From assembly GCA_025929745.1 (NCBI GenBank), contig JAICPQ010000203.1:1-5034 (forward strand): a stretch of DNA of 5,034 bases, in the 5' to 3' direction. The position numbers and the translations under genes are program-made. Origin of the DNA: Burkholderiales bacterium. Its GTDB lineage: Bacteria > Pseudomonadota > Gammaproteobacteria > Burkholderiales > SG8-39. Shown here one piece after another: positions 1 through 5,034 of this stretch. The notes beneath the pieces are model-generated. The model was not told the origin of the DNA and ran no database searches. It saw only the letters and a program-made list of their open reading frames with translations. The number at the start of each line of letters is the position of its first letter. The stretch's first letter is position 1.

Positions 1-306
1 CATCGCGCGCGCCGCGGCCGCAGAATCCGCGCCAGGCCGCGTAAGGATGAGCACCGGGAGGTCGGACCAGGGCGGCTGGGCCTGCACGAGCGCGGCGAGC
101 CGGCCGTTCGATGGCAGCGCTTCCTCGGCGACGAGCAGCGCCGCGGCACCGCGCGCGAGCTCACACGCCAGCGAATCAACATCGGCGCAGGCGAAGCACT
201 CGACCGCGTCGCGCTGCAGCATCGTCTGCACCAGCGAAGAATCCTTGCCGACCGGTGCGAGTACCAGAACCCGGCGCTCGAGCCGCTCGAGCGGCGCTTC
301 GTTCAC
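1..306 (-). CDS. N-terminal pseudo-receiver region of a probable sensor histidine kinase (partial, runs off left edge)
   Basis: The frame is open from a GTG at 306-304 to the window edge, giving 102 codons with no stop. The GTG overlaps the KaiC stop TGA (305-303) as GTGA, a typical translationally coupled junction; no strong Shine-Dalgarno is visible. The fragment has a receiver-like pattern: a hydrophobic first strand (RVLVLAP, residues 12-18), a third strand (AALLVAEEALP, 55-65) and a fourth strand ending in a conserved-type Thr (LPVLILT, Thr89). The acidic pair expected after strand 1 is absent (APVGKD). The phospho-acceptor Asp position is Glu61, placed by Pro65 at +4, so it should not be phosphorylated there. 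This kind of N-terminus precedes PAS and histidine-kinase domains in proteins encoded beside KaiC-like ATPases in betaproteobacteria. That comparison is from memory and the kinase domain itself is not in view. A stand-alone regulator or a guanylate-signalling protein is also possible. Confidence 0.75.
   Translation of the reverse strand, partial: MNEAPLERLERRVLVLAPVGKDSSLVQTMLQRDAVECFACADVDSLACELARGAAALLVAEEALPSNGRLAALVQAQPPWSDLPVLILTRPGADSAAAARAM
275..292 (-). repeat. Perfect tandem 9-bp duplication in the third operon gene
   Basis: The unit CGCTCGAGC occurs twice without a gap (275-283 and 284-292). On the minus strand it encodes the repeated LER of LERLERR just after the GTG start. Each unit contains the palindrome GCTCGAGC, so the mRNA near the start codon could fold locally. 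It keeps the frame and may simply reflect replication slippage in a flexible N-terminal tail. Confidence 0.5.
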
Positions 307-1766
307 GTCGAGATCTTCTTGGTCGGCACGCCGGTAAAGACGCCATGGTAGTCGCGCAGCGGCTCGCCGATGCTGAGGCGGCCGCCGCGGATGCTGAGCT
401 CGCGGATGGTGCGCTCGTGCTCGCCGCCGCGCATCTTCACCACCGAGATCGCCTGGCGAACCTCGCCGTCGAGCTCGAAGTAGCGCAAGAGGACTACCGC
501 GTCGGCGAGGTAGCTCGCGTCGACCGGGGCGTGCATCTGCGCGCCCATCAGGCCGTGCTGCGCGGCGACCAGCACGCTCGCCACGCCGCGCTGCCCGAGA
601 TAGGTCAGCACTTCGTGCAGCTGGATGATGAGGAACTTCTCGTCCGGCATCGCGTTGAGATACCCGTTCAGGCTGTCGATGACCACGATCCGGGCGTGCT
701 GCATTTCCACTGCGCGGCGCACCTCGTGCACGAGCTCGCCCGGAGAAAACTCGGCCGGGTCGATCTGCTGCACAACGACGAGCCCGGCATCGACATGCTT
801 GCGCAGCGCAATGCCAAGTCCGTCGAGGCGGCTGAAAAGGGTGTTGGCGCTTTCATCGAAGATGAAGAGCGCCGAGGCCTCGCCGCGTTCCGCGGCGGTG
901 GCGCAGAAAAGCGCGGCGATGGTTGACTTGCCGGTGCCCGCGGCGCCCTGTACGAGCGTGCTCGTACCGCGCTCCAGGCCACCGCCGATGAGCCGGTCGA
1001 GCCCGGCGAGGCCGCTCGGCAGGCGATCGCGGCTCGATGTGCGCCGGTGCTCCGCGGCCACGAGGCGGGGGTACACCTCGAGTCCGCCCCGGCGGATCGC
1101 GTAATCGTGATAGCCGCCGCGGAAGTCGCGCCCGCGGTATTTCGTGACGGAGAGCCGGCGCCGCGGCGGGCCGAAGGCCGGCATGGTGTGCTCGAGCAGG
1201 AGCGCGCCATGCGCAATGCTCTGGACCTGCAAATCATGCTCGGCGGCGGTCAAGTCGTCGAGGAGAAGCACGGTGCAGCGCCGCCCCGCGAAGAACTGCT
1301 TGAGCGCCAGGATCTGGCGCCGGTAGCGCAGCGGGTTGCCGGCGAGGAGCCGCAGCTCGGAGAGCGAATCGAAGACAATGCGCGCGGGCTTGAGCTTCTC
1401 CACGTCATCGAGAATCTTCCGCGTCGTGTCCGACAGCTCGACCTCGGACGGATGGAATACCGTGTACTGCTCGCCGGGGGCGAGGCTTTCCTCAGAAGGC
1501 ACGAGCTCGCGCACCGCAATGCCGTGGAGCGTCCAGCCGTGAGAGTCGGCCACGGCAGCGATCTCCTCCTGCGTCTCGGACAGCGTGACGTACAGGACCG
1601 GCTCGCCGCGCCGCACGCCTTCCATGAGGAACTGAAAGGCGAGGGTGGTCTTCCCCGAGCCGGGCATGCCTTCGAGGAGATAGAGTCGGTTGGGAGTGAG
1701 CCCCCCGCCGAGGATGTCGTCCAACCCGGCGGCCCCGGTGGCCGCGAGGGCCTTATTCTGGGCCAT
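303..1766 (-). CDS. KaiC-like double-domain RecA/RAD55-family ATPase
   Basis: This 487-residue protein has two tandem KaiC/RecA-like ATPase domains (about 8-235 and 245-480). Domain I has Walker A GMPGSGKTT (33-41), a glutamate in SET (Glu64), Walker B ending at Asp133 and a KYRG motif (209-212). Domain II has Walker A GAAGTGKST (274-282), DES with Glu305, Walker B ending at Asp364 and KMRG (444-447), whose Lys and Arg match the trans-acting residues of KaiC. The KaiC phosphosite pair Ser431-Thr432 aligns without gaps to Ser418-Tyr419. The protein stops at about the point where the KaiC A-loop and KaiA-binding tail would start (KaiC has 519 residues). The first Glu of each catalytic EE pair is replaced (Ser63, Asp304). 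It is probably cytosolic and hexameric, acting as an ATP-driven signalling switch rather than a proven clock. The ATG at 1766 lies 16 bases after the GGDEF-EAL gene, lacks a clear ribosome binding site and sits in a hairpin arm. The symbol kaiC is withheld because a clock role is unproven. Confidence 0.95.
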   Translation of the reverse strand: MAQNKALAATGAAGLDDILGGGLTPNRLYLLEGMPGSGKTTLAFQFLMEGVRRGEPVLYVTLSETQEEIAAVADSHGWTLHGIAVRELVPSEESLAPGEQYTVFHPSEVELSDTTRKILDDVEKLKPARIVFDSLSELRLLAGNPLRYRRQILALKQFFAGRRCTVLLLDDLTAAEHDLQVQSIAHGALLLEHTMPAFGPPRRRLSVTKYRGRDFRGGYHDYAIRRGGLEVYPRLVAAEHRRTSSRDRLPSGLAGLDRLIGGGLERGTSTLVQGAAGTGKSTIAALFCATAAERGEASALFIFDESANTLFSRLDGLGIALRKHVDAGLVVVQQIDPAEFSPGELVHEVRRAVEMQHARIVVIDSLNGYLNAMPDEKFLIIQLHEVLTYLGQRGVASVLVAAQHGLMGAQMHAPVDASYLADAVVLLRYFELDGEVRQAISVVKMRGGEHERTIRELSIRGGRLSIGEPLRDYHGVFTGVPTKKIST

Positions 1767-1783
1767 TAGTCGAGTCTAATGGC
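1762..1783 (-). promoter_or_regulatory. Inverted repeat enclosing the kaiC-like start codon
   Basis: Perfect 8-bp arms GCCATTAG (1762-1769) and CTAATGGC (1776-1783) flank a 6-base loop. In the minus-strand mRNA the 3' arm holds the AUG of the KaiC-like gene. The 5' arm begins with the last base of the UAG stop of the GGDEF-EAL gene. The 16-base spacer contains no recognisable Shine-Dalgarno. A ribosome ending translation at the UAG would melt the stem, so the structure could make KaiC synthesis depend on translation of the gene upstream. The repeat is seen directly; the function is inferred. Confidence 0.5.
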
Positions 1784-3741
1784 TACGCCGCCAGTCGGGC
1801 GCGGAGGAACGGCTCGACTTCGTGCGCGGGGCGCGCGGGAGCGAAGAGCTCGCCCTGACAGATGCGGCAGCCTGCTTCGGCCAGAAAGTCGCGCTGCGCC
1901 TTGGTCTCGACGCCCTTTGCGACCACGTCGAATTCAAGGCCGCGGGCGAGGGCGATGAGAGCGCGCGCGAGTGCCGCCCGCTCGCCTTCGCGCGGCACGC
2001 CTTCGATGAGCGTGCGGTCGATGCACACCGCGCTAGCGCGAAGGCGCTGCAGCATCGGCAGCGACGCGTAGCCAGTGCCGAAGTCGTCGATCGAGAGCTG
2101 CGCCCCGCTCGCCGTGATTTCGCTGAGCGCCTGGGTGATTGGCTCGGAGAGCTGGCGCACCGCGGTTTCGGGAATCTCGATGAGGAGCGACCCCGGTGGC
2201 AGGCCGCTCGCGCGGAGCGCCTCGCGTACCTGGCCGGCGAGGCCGCCGAAGCGGAGCTGCCGCACGGTCATGTTGACCACGATGGAGAACGGCAGGATGC
2301 CGGCGTCGAGCCAGCGCCGTCCCTGGATGCAGGCTTCCCTCAGGATCCAGCCGCCGAGCTGCACGAGGAGGCCGCTGTCGTCGGCGAGATGCAGGAACGC
2401 TTCCGGCGCGAGCACGCCCTGCTTCGGATGGCGCCAGCGCAAGAGCGCCTCGGCGCCGACCACTCGCCGGGTGGCGATATCGATGCGCGGCTGGTAGACG
2501 AGGAAGAGCTCGCCACGCTCGACCCCCGCGCGGAAATCTTCGGCGAGCTCGACCGCGGCCGCGGCCTCGTCGTTGAACACGCCGGAGAAGAACTGGAAGC
2601 CGTTCCGGCCGAGGTCCTTTGCCCGGTACATCGCGTGGTCGGCGAGGCGCATGAGGGTGTTCACGTCGTCGCCGTCCTGCGGCACGCACGCGATGCCGAT
2701 GCTCGCGCCGGACGTGAGTTCGTGTCCGGCGATGTGAAACGGCCTGCCGAGTTCAAGAAGAAGCTTCTGCGCCACCGCCGCGGCCTCGCGCGGCTCGGCG
2801 ATGTCCTGCAGGAGCACGCAGAACTCGTCACCGCCGATGCGCGCGATGAAGTCGTCGCCGCGCACCGAAGTGCGCAGGCGCGAGGCCATGACCTTCAGCA
2901 GGCTGTCGCCGACCTGGTGGCCGAGGCGGTCGTTCACATCCTTGAAGTTGTCCATGTCAAGGAAGAGGAACGCCATGGTCTTGTCGTGGCGCCGCGCATG
3001 CGCGACGGCCTCGCGCGCGCGGTCGGCGAACATGGCGCGGTTCGGCAGCCCGGTGAGTGTGTCGTGGTGCGCAAGGAATTCCAGGCGGCGCGCGTCGTCC
3101 TTCAGTTGCATCGCGGCCAGGCGCAGGTCTTCCTGCGCGCGCTTGAGCGCGGTGACGTCGTTACCGAGCATGTAGAAGCCCAGCACGTCGACGTCCGCGC
3201 CGATGTGCGGTACGCACGCGATCTGCAGCGTGCGGCGCTTGCCGCCTTCTGTCGTAATGAATTCGAATTCGACGCTGTCGCCGGCCAAGCAACGCTCGAT
3301 GTCCGGACGCATGCGCGCGTAGGCCTCCTCGCCGAACACTTCCTCGACCGTGCGGCCCTCCATGCGCTCGTGCGCGATGCCGAACCAGTCGTCGTAGGTG
3401 CGGTTGGAGAACCGGTAGCGCTGCTCGCGGTCGACATAGGAGATGAGCGCCGGCACGTTGTCCGCGACCAGGCGCATGCGCTCCTCGCTCTCGCGCAACG
3501 CCGCTTCCGCCGCGCCCGCGCGCAGCACCGAGCGGCGCGTCATGATCACCGCCGCGGCGAGCAGCAGCGCGGCGCCCGCGACGAGCGTGTGGAGCATGAG
3601 CTCCCGTGGCAAGTCGCCTTCGCCCGCGAACCACGCCTGCGTCGCGAGCCAGATTTCCGTGCCAGCGGTGAAGATGAGCAGCGCCGCGCCGAAAACGACC
3701 AGCGCCGGCGCGAGTAGAGGCCGAGCCATCGCCGCAATCAT
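1783..3741 (-). CDS. Membrane-anchored PAS-GGDEF-EAL protein; predicted diguanylate cyclase with degenerate EAL domain
   Basis: This 652-residue inner-membrane signalling protein has two N-terminal membrane segments (about 10-33 and 48-68) around a short loop, then PAS (about 86-200), a short helical linker, GGDEF (about 221-386) and EAL (about 397-648). The cyclase half looks intact: Asp262 for metal, Asn270 and Asp279 for guanine, GGDEF at 303-307, and an RxxD inhibitory site (Arg294-Asp297) five residues before it. The EAL half keeps Glu431, Asn490, Glu522, Asp552, Asp553 and Gln629. The catalytic Lys of the usual KID motif is Cys573, and the general-base Glu of the usual EGVE motif is Lys609. 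The expected product is therefore c-di-GMP, with the EAL domain a possible binding or regulatory module. It is the first gene of the minus-strand operon. An in-frame TAG lies seven codons upstream of the ATG at 3741; a second ATG at 3729 is a possible start. No convincing ribosome binding site precedes either. Confidence 0.96.
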   Translation of the reverse strand: MIAAMARPLLAPALVVFGAALLIFTAGTEIWLATQAWFAGEGDLPRELMLHTLVAGAALLLAAAVIMTRRSVLRAGAAEAALRESEERMRLVADNVPALISYVDREQRYRFSNRTYDDWFGIAHERMEGRTVEEVFGEEAYARMRPDIERCLAGDSVEFEFITTEGGKRRTLQIACVPHIGADVDVLGFYMLGNDVTALKRAQEDLRLAAMQLKDDARRLEFLAHHDTLTGLPNRAMFADRAREAVAHARRHDKTMAFLFLDMDNFKDVNDRLGHQVGDSLLKVMASRLRTSVRGDDFIARIGGDEFCVLLQDIAEPREAAAVAQKLLLELGRPFHIAGHELTSGASIGIACVPQDGDDVNTLMRLADHAMYRAKDLGRNGFQFFSGVFNDEAAAAVELAEDFRAGVERGELFLVYQPRIDIATRRVVGAEALLRWRHPKQGVLAPEAFLHLADDSGLLVQLGGWILREACIQGRRWLDAGILPFSIVVNMTVRQLRFGGLAGQVREALRASGLPPGSLLIEIPETAVRQLSEPITQALSEITASGAQLSIDDFGTGYASLPMLQRLRASAVCIDRTLIEGVPREGERAALARALIALARGLEFDVVAKGVETKAQRDFLAEAGCRICQGELFAPARPAHEVEPFLRARLAA

Positions 3742-3753
3742 GGGCTTGCACGC

Positions 3754-3858
3754 AATGCGCGCCTACCCTCGAATGCCCCGGATCTCTGTAGGTGAATCGG
3801 TGAAGATCGCGTCGCCGCTTTTCGACGCTGCCGTGTCCCCCACCTTATAATGCGCGCC
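3754..3858. repeat. Pair of 10-bp direct repeats in the divergent intergenic region
   Basis: The 10-mer AATGCGCGCC occurs at 3754-3763 and at 3849-3858, 95 bases apart. One copy is close to the start of the GGDEF-EAL gene and the other overlaps the end of the ferredoxin -10 box. The arrangement would suit a regulator contacting both ends of the divergent region, but GC-rich words recur by chance in such genomes. Only the repeat itself is certain. No clear minus-strand promoter for the GGDEF-EAL gene was found in this interval. Confidence 0.3.
3822..3851 (+). promoter_or_regulatory. Sigma70-type promoter of fdxA, predicted to give a leaderless mRNA
   Basis: A perfect -10 hexamer TATAAT (3846-3851) is preceded at 18 bases by TCGACG (3822-3827), which matches four of six positions of the -35 consensus TTGACA. 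Transcription would begin about 6-8 bases after the -10 box, near 3857-3859, only two to four bases before the ferredoxin ATG at 3861. No Shine-Dalgarno lies upstream of that ATG, which agrees with a leaderless transcript. An AT-rich consensus box like this stands out in such GC-rich sequence. Confidence 0.65.
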
Positions 3859-3860
3859 CT

Positions 3861-4199
3861 ATGACTTACGTCGTCACGGAAGACTGCATCAAGTGCAAGC
3901 ACATGGACTGCGTCGAGGTTTGCCCCGTCGACTGCTTCTACGAGGGGGAAAACATGCTTGTCATCCATCCCGACGAGTGCATCGACTGCGGCGTGTGCGA
4001 GCCGGAATGTCCGCCGAAGGCGATCCTTCCGGATTCCGACGCAAAGGCCGAGCGCTGGCTAAAACTGAACGCCGAATTCTCGGTCAAATGGCCTAACATC
4101 ACTCGCAAGGGAACGCCGCCGCCGGACGCGGACGCGTGGAAGGAAGTTCCTGGCAAATTCGAAAAGTACTTTTCTCCGGAACCCGGCAAAGGCGAATAG
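3861..4199 (+). CDS. fdxA: 7Fe ferredoxin FdxA ([3Fe-4S][4Fe-4S])
   Basis: This 112-residue soluble electron carrier belongs to the Azotobacter vinelandii ferredoxin I family. All nine cysteines of the first half match that protein after allowing for the initiator Met. Cys9, Cys17 and Cys50 should bind the [3Fe-4S] cluster, and Cys21, Cys40, Cys43 and Cys46 the [4Fe-4S] cluster. Cys12 and Cys25 match the free cysteines of the family. The N-terminus MTYVVTEDCIKCK is the standard start of the family, so the ATG at 3861 is secure even though no ribosome binding site precedes it. The C-terminal tail (about 60-112) is the usual extension of the group. The redox partner is not evident from the neighbours. 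A lipoprotein gene follows after 12 bases and is probably cotranscribed. Confidence 0.97.
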   Translation: MTYVVTEDCIKCKHMDCVEVCPVDCFYEGENMLVIHPDECIDCGVCEPECPPKAILPDSDAKAERWLKLNAEFSVKWPNITRKGTPPPDADAWKEVPGKFEKYFSPEPGKGE

Positions 4200-4211
4200 C
4201 GGCGTAACGGC

Positions 4212-4715
4212 ATGAGATCGCTCTTGGCTCTTGCTTTGTTGACTCTCTTGACGGCGTGCGCGAGCACCGACGGAAGTAAGCTCGTCCCCGGCCAATCGAC
4301 TGCGTCCGACGTCGAAGCGGCGATGGGCCGCCCCGCCGAGAAGCGCTCCGTGGCGGGCGGGGAAACGGTCTACTTCTATCCACACCTGCCGTGGGGCTAT
4401 GCCACCTACGCGGCGCGCATCGGACCGGACGGGAAGCTGGTTGCGGTCGAGCAGCGGCTGACCGAGAAGAACATCGCGCTTCTGAAACCCGGCGCCACGC
4501 GCGCTCAGGAAGTGCGCGACCTGCTCGGCCCGCCGTTCGAGCCGATGAAGCAGGCGTTATCCGGGAACGAGATCTGGACCTATCCCATGCGCATCGCCGG
4601 GAATCCGACGCCGAAATGGTTCCTCGCTCATGTCTCGCCCGACGGCGTGCTCGTCGAGAGCTACTTGATCGACGATCCGAACTACAACCGACACGGCGTG
4701 CTTAGCCGTCCCTGA
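4212..4715 (+). CDS. Outer-membrane lipoprotein with two BamE/SmpA-like repeats
   Basis: This 167-residue precursor has a short lipoprotein signal peptide: a hydrophobic stretch after Arg2 and a lipobox LTAC, with lipidated Cys16. Ala at +2, rather than Asp, predicts sorting to the outer membrane. The mature part holds two similar units of the SmpA/OmlA (BamE) type. The first is around LVPGQSTASDVEAAMGRP (24-41) and the second around LKPGATRAQEVRDLLGPP (91-108). Each is followed by a segment with an aromatic strand (VYFYP, IWTYP) and then a PDG turn (72-74, 143-145). True BamE proteins have one such unit and are shorter, so this is a relative rather than the assembly factor itself; its partner is unknown. 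The ATG at 4212 is 12 bases after fdxA, with only a weak upstream AACGG, so coupling to fdxA is plausible. Its last 14 bases overlap the convergent acyl-CoA synthetase gene. Confidence 0.85.
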   Translation: MRSLLALALLTLLTACASTDGSKLVPGQSTASDVEAAMGRPAEKRSVAGGETVYFYPHLPWGYATYAARIGPDGKLVAVEQRLTEKNIALLKPGATRAQEVRDLLGPPFEPMKQALSGNEIWTYPMRIAGNPTPKWFLAHVSPDGVLVESYLIDDPNYNRHGVLSRP

Positions 4716-5034
4716 GCCGCTCGCGCAGCTCGGTCTTCAGCACCTTGCCATAGTTGTTCTTGGGCAGCGCGTCCACGAAGCGGTATTCGCGCGGCCGCTT
4801 GAAGCGAGCGATGTTTTCCAGGCACAGGTTCTCTAGCTCGGCCGGCGCCACGGGTGTTCGTCCTACGACGAACGCGACGACTTCTTCGCCCCATTCGGGA
4901 TGCGGCCGACCGACGACCGAGCACTCGGCGACCGCGGGGTGGCGCAAGAGCACCTCCTCGATCTCGCGCGGATAAATGTTGGCGCCGCCCGAAATGATCA
5001 TGTCCTTCGAGCGGTCTTTGATGGTGAGGAAGCC
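4702..5034 (-). CDS. AMP-forming acyl-CoA synthetase, C-terminal domain (partial, N-terminus beyond right edge)
   Basis: The open frame enters from the right edge and ends at TAA (4704-4702), giving the last 110 residues of a class I adenylate-forming enzyme. The fragment starts just before the hinge motif (DRSKDMI, fragment residues 7-13) and continues through GGANIYPREIE (16-26), typical of the mobile C-terminal domain. Near the end PKNNYGKVLK (91-100) carries the catalytic lysine (Lys97 of the fragment) used in the adenylation half-reaction. The family activates a carboxylic acid with ATP and passes it to CoA. The DR-KDMI form of the hinge is common in fatty-acid CoA ligases, but substrate specificity lies in the missing N-terminal domain, so none is assigned. 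Convergent with the lipoprotein gene; no terminator hairpin with a T-run was seen between them. Confidence 0.93.
   Translation of the reverse strand, partial: GFLTIKDRSKDMIISGGANIYPREIEEVLLRHPAVAECSVVGRPHPEWGEEVVAFVVGRTPVAPAELENLCLENIARFKRPREYRFVDALPKNNYGKVLKTELRERLRDG

Noticed and set aside
111..1769. Long plus-strand open frames (111-926 and 1047-1769) opposite the KaiC-like gene
   Set aside because: Shadow frames with low-complexity translations and no recognisable domain; the KaiC-like protein on the other strand accounts for the region.
1783..2550. Active phosphodiesterase function for the EAL domain
   Set aside because: The EAL signature (Glu431-Leu433) is present, but Cys573 and Lys609 replace the catalytic Lys and the general-base Glu, so activity is not claimed.
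1822..3717. A 631-codon plus-strand open frame opposite the GGDEF-EAL gene
   Set aside because: It is an antisense shadow: GC-rich codon use leaves the opposite frame free of stops. Its translation is rich in Arg, Ala, His and Glu with no family motifs, while the minus strand encodes clear PAS, GGDEF and EAL motifs.
3781..3808. GATCT/AGATC inverted repeat and a GGTGAA direct repeat in the intergenic region
   Set aside because: Arms of five or six bases with a long spacer are expected by chance, and there is no link to a known operator.
3840..3851. Possible minus-strand -10 box (TATAAG in the complement of the fdxA -10) for the GGDEF-EAL gene
   Set aside because: No -35-like hexamer at acceptable spacing was found on the minus strand, and the AT-rich word is better explained as the plus-strand fdxA promoter.
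3738..3968. A 76-codon minus-strand frame running from inside fdxA through the intergenic region
   Set aside because: Its first part is the complement of conserved fdxA coding sequence and its translation shows no motif. It runs through the intergenic region only because no stop happens to occur there.
4680..4760. Intrinsic terminator between the convergent lipoprotein and acyl-CoA synthetase genes
   Set aside because: No GC-rich stem followed by a T-run was found on either strand.

Overview
This 5,034-base window is GC-rich and densely coded. Its base composition, the classic 7Fe ferredoxin and the style of the signalling proteins suggest a betaproteobacterium, probably near Burkholderiales. 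That assignment is inference, because no rRNA or other phylogenetic marker is present. No mobile element, CRISPR array, tRNA or rRNA was seen.

Left part (1-3741, minus strand): a tight signalling operon, read right to left. It begins with a membrane-anchored PAS-GGDEF-EAL protein (3741-1783). Sixteen bases further on is a double-domain KaiC-like ATPase (1766-303). Last is the beginning of a third gene that starts with GTG inside the KaiC stop codon (306 to beyond base 1). The visible part of that third protein looks like an N-terminal pseudo-receiver domain of the kind found on sensor kinases, and the rest lies outside the window. Together the three suggest a module linking a KaiC-type ATP-driven switch to cyclic-di-GMP and a kinase output. 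The GGDEF half keeps its catalytic motif and inhibitory site. The EAL half has lost two catalytic positions (Lys to Cys, Glu to Lys), so the protein is predicted to make c-di-GMP rather than break it down. The KaiC keeps both Walker A motifs and the serine equivalent to cyanobacterial Ser431, has Tyr in place of Thr432, and lacks the C-terminal tail that binds KaiA. Neither kaiA nor kaiB is in the window. A perfect 8-bp inverted repeat spans the GGDEF-EAL stop and the kaiC start and could hide the kaiC start codon until the upstream ribosome arrives.

Middle (3742-3860): a 119-base divergent intergenic region. It carries a consensus -10 box (TATAAT) so close to the ferredoxin start codon that the ferredoxin mRNA should be leaderless or nearly so.

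Right part (3861-5034): fdxA, a 7Fe ferredoxin, is followed 12 bases later by a small outer-membrane-type lipoprotein with two BamE/SmpA-like half repeats. Both are on the plus strand and probably cotranscribed. The lipoprotein gene converges on, and overlaps by 14 bases, the 3' end of a minus-strand AMP-forming acyl-CoA synthetase whose N-terminal part is beyond the right edge.
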